In this document: piece by piece, positions 42,527-48,078 of the stretch
Layout of the letters: every line of letters starts with the position of its first letter
Position numbering within the stretch: the first letter of the stretch is position 1
DNA from: Myxococcales bacterium
GTDB taxonomy: Bacteria; Myxococcota_A; Polyangia; Polyangiales; Polyangiaceae
Assembly: GCA_016191785.1 (NCBI GenBank)
Contig: JACPVJ010000060.1
Coordinates: 1 to 48,078 of the forward strand
Reading direction: 5' to 3'
Length of the DNA stretch: 48,078 nucleotides
Notes under the pieces: generated by a model
Told to the model about the DNA's origin: nothing
Databases searched by the model: none
The model's input: the letters and a program-made list of their open reading frames with translations, nothing else
Position numbers and translations under genes: made by a program

Positions 42527-43669
42527 GTGGACTTCGAGCTATCCGAGCAGCACCAGTTGTTGCGCGCCAGCGTGCGCGAGTTCTGCGAGCGCGAGGTGCG
42601 CCCGCACGCCAAGGCGTGGGACGAGGCCGAGCGCTTCCCCCACGAGCTGGTTCCCAAGCTGGCCGAGCTCGGGCTGCTCGGCATCCGCATCCCGGAAGAG
42701 TACGGCGGCGCGGCGATGGACACCCTCTCGTACGCCATCTGCGTGGAAGAGTGCGCTCGGGTCGACGGCTCGCTGGCGCTGACGGTGGCCAGTCACAACG
42801 GCCTGGGCACCAGCCACATCTTGAGCTTCGGCAACGACGAGCAGAAGCGAAAGTACTTGCCCAAGGCGGCGCGGGGCGAGTGGCTGGCGGCGTGGGCGCT
42901 CACCGAGCCGGGTTCGGGCTCGGACAGCGCGGGCATGCAGACCACGGCGGTGCGCGACGGCGACAGCTGGGTGATCGACGGCACCAAGATGTTCATCACT
43001 CAGGGCTCGGTCGGTGGGTTCTGCGTGGTGCTCGCGCGCACCAACAAGCAGGTGCCCCCGCAGCGTGGGATCACGGCCTTCGTCGTCGACCGGGGCACGC
43101 CGGGGTTTACGGCGAGCAAGCACCTCGAGAAATACGGCTGCCGGTCCAGCGACACCGTCGAGCTGACCTTCGACGGGGTGCGGGTGCCCGACTCGCACCG
43201 CATCGGCGCCGTCGACCAGGGTTTCTACGACACGATGAAGATCCTCGATCGGGGCCGGATCAGCATCGGGGCCATGGCCCTGGGCCTCGGGCGAGGGGCG
43301 CTCGCCGCGGCCGTCGCCTACGCCAAAGACCGCCGCGCTTTCGGCAAGGCGATCGCCGAGTTCCAGGCCATCCAGTGGAAGCTGGCGGACGCGCAGACCG
43401 AGCTCGATGCGGCCGAGCTCTTGATCTACCGCGCGGCGTGGCTCTGCGATCTGGGTCGGCCGTACGGTCCAGAAGCGGCCATGGGAAAGCTCTTCGCCAG
43501 CGAGGCCGCCACCCGCGCGTGCAACGAGGCGCTCCAGATCCACGGGGGCTACGGCTACACGCGGGAGTTCGACGTCGAGCGCCACCTGCGCGACGTGAAG
43601 CTGTGCGAGATCGGCGAGGGCACCAGCGAGGTGCAGCGCATGGTGATCGCGAAGAACATGCTGCGCTGA
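42527..43669 (+). CDS. Acyl-CoA dehydrogenase
   Basis: A 380-residue flavoprotein of the short/medium-chain acyl-CoA dehydrogenase family. Recognisable parts are [20 protein letters not shown] (GTG start), [20 protein letters not shown], the FAD-binding [33 protein letters not shown], and near the C-terminus [20 protein letters not shown]. The catalytic-base region is [11 protein letters not shown]. It catalyses the first step of beta-oxidation or branched-chain amino-acid breakdown; the substrate cannot be told. No electron-transfer flavoprotein genes are nearby. It converges on the parvulin genes. Confidence 0.96.
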   Translation: MDFELSEQHQLLRASVREFCEREVRPHAKAWDEAERFPHELVPKLAELGLLGIRIPEEYGGAAMDTLSYAICVEECARVDGSLALTVASHNGLGTSHILSFGNDEQKRKYLPKAARGEWLAAWALTEPGSGSDSAGMQTTAVRDGDSWVIDGTKMFITQGSVGGFCVVLARTNKQVPPQRGITAFVVDRGTPGFTASKHLEKYGCRSSDTVELTFDGVRVPDSHRIGAVDQGFYDTMKILDRGRISIGAMALGLGRGALAAAVAYAKDRRAFGKAIAEFQAIQWKLADAQTELDAAELLIYRAAWLCDLGRPYGPEAAMGKLFASEAATRACNEALQIHGGYGYTREFDVERHLRDVKLCEIGEGTSEVQRMVIAKNMLR

Positions 43670-43698
43670 CCCGGGCGGGGCGCCGCCGGCGCGGGCGC

Positions 43699-44234
43699 TC
43701 ACTCGGTGCGCTGGATCACGTGGAAGCCGAAGGGGCTCTCGATCACGTCCGAGATCTGACCGGGCTCGAGGGAGAACGCAGCGTTCTCGAACTCCTTGAC
43801 CATCACACCGCGGGGGAACTTACCCAGGCTCCCGCCGCGAGCCTTCGCGCCGGGCTCGTCCGAGTACTCGTTCACCAGCTTGGCGAAGTCCTCGCCGGCC
43901 CGGGCGCGTTTCAGCGCCTCGTCCGCCCGCTTCTTGGCTTCTTCTTTGCTGCGGGTGATCGTGTCGGGTGCGCGCATGCCCGTGCGGTGCATGACCAAGA
44001 TGTGGCGCGCGCCGATCGTCTCGGGGCGCGCCGCGGTGGTGCTGGCGCCCTCTTCCCCCTCGCCCCCGCCTTGGATGGGCGTGGCCGGCGGTTCGCCGAG
44101 CGGCGGCCAGATCGGCTGCACGGCGCCGCGGGGCGGCTCGCTCGGGCCTTCGTAGGTGGTGAGCGCGCAGCTGCCGAGCGCGGGGCCGAGCACCAGCCCG
44201 ACCCCTGCGGCGAAGACCGAGAGCTTCCGCACCG

Positions 44235-44238
<4 letters not shown>
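43699..44238 (-). CDS. Parvulin-type peptidyl-prolyl isomerase, lipoprotein
   Basis: A 179-residue protein with a GTG start (MTVRKLSVFAAGVGLVLG) and a lipobox LGSC near residue 24. After a Pro/Gly linker, a rotamase domain spans about residues 76-179: ARHILVMHRTGMRAP, then FAKLVNEYSDEPGAKARGGSLGKFPRG, and FENAAFSLEPGQISDVIESPFGFHVIQRTE. The full parvulin core including FGFHVI is present. It should assist folding of exported proteins. The start overlaps the previous stop as GTGA, coupling it to a second parvulin gene. Confidence 0.93.
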
Positions 44239-45062
<824 letters not shown>

Positions 45063-45067
45063 GATGC

Positions 45068-45907
45068 TCAGCCGATCTCCGCCCAGGCGTTGGAAATGAC
45101 CGCGTCGTCGCGGCCACCCGCGAACACGGTGATCGCCAGCTTGTTGCCGTCGAGGGCGACGGCTTCGGTGCGAATCGCCTCCCCGGGCCACACCGGCTTG
45201 CGGAACTGCACCGTGAAGCGCCTGAGCTTGTTCGCGTCCCCACCGCAGGCGTTCTTGACGATGGCGCGGCAGGCGTGACCGTAGGTGCAGAGCCCGTGCA
45301 GGATGGGGCCCTGCGGGAAGCCGACCATCGCCGCGAACTCGGGGTCCGCGTGGAGCGGGTTCAGATCCCCCGAGAGCCGGTAGAGCAGCGCCTGCTCGGG
45401 GCTCGTGGCCTCTTCGAAGACCCAGGTGCGCGGCGCGTCTTTGGGAGCGCTCGGCACGTCTTCGCGCGGCGGGGGGGCTCCGCCGAAGCCGCCAGCGCCG
45501 CGGTAGAGGATCGACCACTCGGTGTCGAAACACGGCTCGCCGTTGGCCTCGGTCGTGGTCTTCACGATCACGTTGGCCATCTTCTTCATGTCGTAGATGC
45601 CCGTGATGGTGGCGACCGTCTTCATCGTCCCTTCCGAAGGGATGGGCCGGTGCATCTGCACGGTCTGTCCGCCGTGGACGACCATGGCCAGGTTGCCCTG
45701 CGTCTTGACCAGCGCATCGCCGAGCGCCGCGTAGGCCGGCACGACCGCGAAGGTGGGGTAGACCTTCGGCCCCTTCGCCTCGTACAGGTACTCGAGCTCG
45801 TCGCGCTTCGCGCCGATGCCGAGCGCGTACAGCGCGACCGTCTTCCAGTCGTACTTGAACTCGTAGGCGGGCGTCGTGTAGCCGACGGTGTTCGTGTCGA
45901 GACTCAT
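45068..45907 (-). CDS. MaoC-like enoyl-CoA hydratase 2 (double hotdog)
   Basis: A 279-residue protein of the hydratase-2 type. The N-terminal hotdog has YALGIGAKRDELEYLYE and YPTFAVVPAYAALG. The C-terminal hotdog has the catalytic motif YRLSGDLNPLHADPEFAAMVGFPQGPILHGLCTYGHACRAI, with Asp and His in place. It resembles the hydratase part of peroxisomal multifunctional enzyme 2, acting on 2-enoyl-CoA to give the (R)-3-hydroxy product. AGGAGAGG precedes the ATG. It shares its strand with the parvulin genes (5 bp gap) although the roles seem unrelated. Confidence 0.94.
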   Translation of the reverse strand: MSLDTNTVGYTTPAYEFKYDWKTVALYALGIGAKRDELEYLYEAKGPKVYPTFAVVPAYAALGDALVKTQGNLAMVVHGGQTVQMHRPIPSEGTMKTVATITGIYDMKKMANVIVKTTTEANGEPCFDTEWSILYRGAGGFGGAPPPREDVPSAPKDAPRTWVFEEATSPEQALLYRLSGDLNPLHADPEFAAMVGFPQGPILHGLCTYGHACRAIVKNACGGDANKLRRFTVQFRKPVWPGEAIRTEAVALDGNKLAITVFAGGRDDAVISNAWAEIG

Positions 45908-46027
45908 CAGACCTCTCCTTTTGGCCTCAGGGTCGCGAAGCGTTACCGGCCCGCCCGCCTCGCGTCAACGACAGGTTGCGGCGGAATTGCGTTGCCACGG
46001 CCCTGCGGTACGGCGAAAGCTCTGCCC

Positions 46028-46762
46028 GTGCCGGGCCTGGTGGGAGAGGTGGCGGAAGTGCTCGCGAAGGGCGGCGTCGACCTGTCTCGGCTGGGGATGG
46101 CATGGGCGCGGGTCGCGCCCAGCGTGGCGCTGGTCCCGGCGTTCGGGCTCAGAGCCTTCCCGGCGCCCGCCCGGGTCACCCTCGGGCTCGCGCTGGCGCT
46201 GGTCGTGGCGCCGGGTCTGCCTGGGCTCGGCGCGACCTCTCTCGCCTGGCCGGTGGCGCTGGTGGTCGAAGCCGCCAAGGGTGTGCCGATCGCCATCGGC
46301 GCGGCGGCGACGCTCTGGGCCGCGACCATGGCGGGCGGGCTGATCGACGATCTGCGCGGCGCGCGAGAAACGAGTGCGCTGCCCAACGTCGAGAGCGGCG
46401 CGACGCCCCTCGGCGCGCTGTTCTCGATCCTGGCGGCGGTCCTGTTCCTCGAGTCCGGCGGGCCGGCGCGCGTGCTGAGCGCCCTCGGCCGTCCCGACCT
46501 CGGCTTCTCACAGCCGCTCTTGGGTGCGCTCGCGAACTTGATCGGCGGGGTCGAGCTGGCGCTGGCGGTCGCCGCGCCGCTGGTCGTCGCGTCGGTGGTG
46601 GTCGAGATCGCCAGCTCGCTGGTCGCGCGGGCCGCCAGCCCGGCGTACATCCAACCGCTGCTCGCGCCCCTGCGCTCGCTCGCGCTCTTGGCCGTCGCCG
46701 CGCTGGTGCTCGAGCGCATGCTCGAGCTGTTCGCTCTGGCGATTCAGAGCGGCAAGCGATAG
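46028..46762 (+). CDS. FliR/SctT (EscT/YscT) family export-gate protein, orphan
   Basis: A 244-residue, very hydrophobic protein with about six membrane helices: GMAWARVAPSVALVPAFGLRAFPAPARVTLGLALALVVAP, then the FliR/SctT hallmark KGVPIAIGAAATLWAATMAGGLIDDLRG, and near the end PLLAPLRSLALLAV. SctT/FliR forms the entry gate of type III secretion and flagellar export together with SctR/S. No other secretion gene is in the window. The start is the GTG at 46028. The stop overlaps the end of the convergent outer-membrane protein gene by 19 bp. Confidence 0.85.
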   Translation: MPGLVGEVAEVLAKGGVDLSRLGMAWARVAPSVALVPAFGLRAFPAPARVTLGLALALVVAPGLPGLGATSLAWPVALVVEAAKGVPIAIGAAATLWAATMAGGLIDDLRGARETSALPNVESGATPLGALFSILAAVLFLESGGPARVLSALGRPDLGFSQPLLGALANLIGGVELALAVAAPLVVASVVVEIASSLVARAASPAYIQPLLAPLRSLALLAVAALVLERMLELFALAIQSGKR

Positions 46763-47463
46763 GCGATGTCGAGCCCGAAGCTGATGAGGTTGACCTGGCC
46801 GCGCAGCGACGCCTCGTCCCCGAAGGGCGAGCGCGCGGGCTCTTCCGGCAGAAACCAGCTGCCGTAGCGCAAGGCGCCGCCGACCGACCAGCTGGGCGCG
46901 AACAGATACGCCGCGCCGACGGCGACGCCGACCGTGTAGCCTTCGGTCCGGATCGTCACGCCCCGCGGGCCGACCAGCGCCTTGTCCGACTGGCCCGCCG
47001 TGGATTCGAAGCGATCGCTGACCACCACCAGGCCGCCCGAGACGCCCACCCAGCCCTCGAACGTGGGAAGCGTCAGCGCGTAGTAGCGCGCCGTTCCCTC
47101 GACGGTGAAATAGCGTCGCGCGTGATCGCGCGAGACCCCCGGCGGGTCCTCGCGGGGGGCGTCGGTGGTGGGGGTCAGCCCGAGCAAGAGGCCTGCGCCC
47201 GCGGCGAACGAGCGCGTCGCGCGGAACAGCTGCCAGGCCTCGAGCCCGAGGCTCGAGTCGCCCTTGCTGCACCCCGCGATGCTCGGCTCGACGCACACCT
47301 CGGCGCCGGGCAAGATCAGCCAACCCAGGCCGAACTCGGCCATGCCCGTCAGGCGATCGTGGTCGACGGCGCCGGAGGGGTGCGGCTGCCCACCTTCGTG
47401 CGCCAACGCCCCGCGCGACACGAGCGCCACCGTGCCTGCCACGATCCACGCACTGTGCCTCAC
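46744..47463 (-). CDS. Probable outer-membrane beta-barrel protein
   Basis: A 239-residue protein with a signal (GTG start, MRHSAWIVAGTVALVSRGALA, cleavage before HEGG). The body of alternating strands is rich in Gly, Tyr and Trp (MAEFGLGWLILPG, YTVGVAVGAAYLFAPSWSVGGALRYGSWF) and ends VNLISFGLDIAYRLPL, typical of small barrels. Cysteines at EVCVEPSIAGC could form a loop disulfide. Its GTG overlaps the kinase stop (GTGA), so it is translated together with the Ser/Thr kinase. Function unknown. Confidence 0.82.
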   Translation of the reverse strand: MRHSAWIVAGTVALVSRGALAHEGGQPHPSGAVDHDRLTGMAEFGLGWLILPGAEVCVEPSIAGCSKGDSSLGLEAWQLFRATRSFAAGAGLLLGLTPTTDAPREDPPGVSRDHARRYFTVEGTARYYALTLPTFEGWVGVSGGLVVVSDRFESTAGQSDKALVGPRGVTIRTEGYTVGVAVGAAYLFAPSWSVGGALRYGSWFLPEEPARSPFGDEASLRGQVNLISFGLDIAYRLPL

Positions 47464-48078
47464 AGGAAGCGCCCTCCGATGGCCATCAAGAGCAGCATCG
47501 CGCCCAGCACGACCACCGCGAGCAGCCAGCGCCGGGTGGGGGCCACCGGCAGGGCCTCGTCGAGCACGGCGTCGGGAGACGGCGGCGGCGCCGCCCCCGG
47601 CGTGGCGGGCGCGTCGGCGCCGACGGGAAGGGCTCGGGTGCGCTCGATGCTGGGCAGCGGCAGCGCGCGCCCACCTGCGCCGGGCGGCGTCGCGAGGCCA
47701 AGCTCGACGGCGATCGCCGAGAGTCGTACGCCGAGGCTTCGGGCATTGGGTTCGCGCTCGCGTGGGTCCTTCCGCAAGTTGTCCGCGATGACCTGCGCAA
47801 TCGCGTCGGGCACGTAGCTCGCGCGGGGCACGCTGCGCACGTCGGGGGCCGGCTCGGTGGTGTGCTTGATCAAGATGGCGACGGGACTCTCGGCCTCGAA
47901 GGGGGTCGTGCCGGACAGGCACTCGAAGAGCAGCACCGCGAGAGAGTACACGTCGCTCTCGGCCGTCGCGACCTTGCCTTGGGCGCCCTCGGGGGAGACG
48001 TAGCGCGCCGTGCCGAAGATGGCGCCCGCCTGGGTGGCGATGGAGGCGTCGGCGCGCTCGATGCGGGCCACGCCGAAG
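47460..48078 (-). CDS. Ser/Thr protein kinase, partial (C-terminal part with membrane anchor)
   Basis: The N-terminal half runs off the right edge. What remains begins in the DFG motif (FGVARIERADA) and continues with the activation segment and P+1 loop (GTARYVSPEGAQGK), the F-helix DVYSLAVLLFECLSGTTPF, and the conserved Arg in RKDPRERE. A Pro/Ala-rich linker leads to a C-terminal membrane helix (RRWLLAVVVLGAMLLLMAIGG). This is the layout of Pkn2-family (Hanks-type) bacterial kinases. The short extracytoplasmic tail (GRFL) leaves no room for a sensor domain. Coupled to the outer-membrane protein gene. Confidence 0.93.
   Translation of the reverse strand, partial: FGVARIERADASIATQAGAIFGTARYVSPEGAQGKVATAESDVYSLAVLLFECLSGTTPFEAESPVAILIKHTTEPAPDVRSVPRASYVPDAIAQVIADNLRKDPREREPNARSLGVRLSAIAVELGLATPPGAGGRALPLPSIERTRALPVGADAPATPGAAPPPSPDAVLDEALPVAPTRRWLLAVVVLGAMLLLMAIGGRFL

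Overview
The window is about 48 kb of very GC-rich bacterial chromosome. The gene content points to a myxobacterium (Myxococcota, most like the Polyangia/Sorangium branch). The signs are many lipoproteins with Gly/Ser-rich linkers, Cys-rich lipoproteins with dozens of cysteines, a minor-pilin/PilY1 operon, a Pkn2-type membrane kinase, a FliR/SctT protein outside any secretion cluster, and tight ATGA/TGATG gene overlaps. This assignment is inferred from gene content; there is no rRNA or other marker in the window.

Layout. 1-765 (minus): an ECF sigma factor translationally coupled to a partial protein that is probably its regulator. 1001-5487 (plus): a MacA/MacB-type export operon with a separate ATPase and two different permeases, ended by a strong hairpin terminator. 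5625-9658 (minus): a lipoprotein, a five-domain S1 RNA-binding protein and an Mrp/ApbC Fe-S carrier. 9772-12741 (minus): two Cys-rich lipoproteins. 12908-14157 (plus): two coupled thioredoxin-fold lipoproteins. 14161-19040 (minus): a four-gene coupled operon of lipoprotein, thioredoxin-fold lipoprotein, outer-membrane beta-barrel and MATE exporter. 19138-21177 (minus): a bifunctional aldolase/short-chain dehydrogenase. 21229-21819 (plus): a small V4R-like sensor protein. 21840-24359 (minus): a metzincin protease plus kelch lipoprotein operon.

24583-29714 (plus, apart from one four-helix-bundle gene on the minus strand): small envelope proteins, a Uma2 family protein, and a TetR-hotdog-SnoaL operon with a clear palindromic operator, followed by a lipoprotein. 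29749-33044 (minus): gcvT-gcvH-gcvPA followed by a PilZ protein instead of gcvPB. 33104-40963 (minus): two small lipoproteins, then PilY1 and four minor pilins in one coupled operon. 41203-43669 (plus): a DUF6599-like lipoprotein and an acyl-CoA dehydrogenase. 43699-45907 (minus): two parvulin prolyl isomerases and a MaoC-like hydratase. 46028-48078: a FliR/SctT protein (plus), an outer-membrane protein (minus) and the C-terminal end of a Ser/Thr kinase (minus).

The most interesting structure is at 21759-24534. A two-gene protease/kelch operon is bracketed by two 63-bp direct repeats that match at 62 of 63 positions. The left copy is the 3' end of the V4R-like gene and the right copy is an orphan fragment. 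Each copy carries an internal dyad, as an attachment site might. Within this cassette, the only well-placed ribosome-binding site and ATG for the protease lie just upstream of a heptanucleotide tract (CTGCGTG x5). As sequenced, the tract puts that ATG one base out of frame; loss of one unit would restore the frame. This suggests a phase-variable, horizontally moved surface protease. A second theme is the clustering of Cys-rich lipoproteins with three different thioredoxin-fold lipoproteins (CGPC, CDPC, CGAC), which could be an outward-facing disulfide-handling module.
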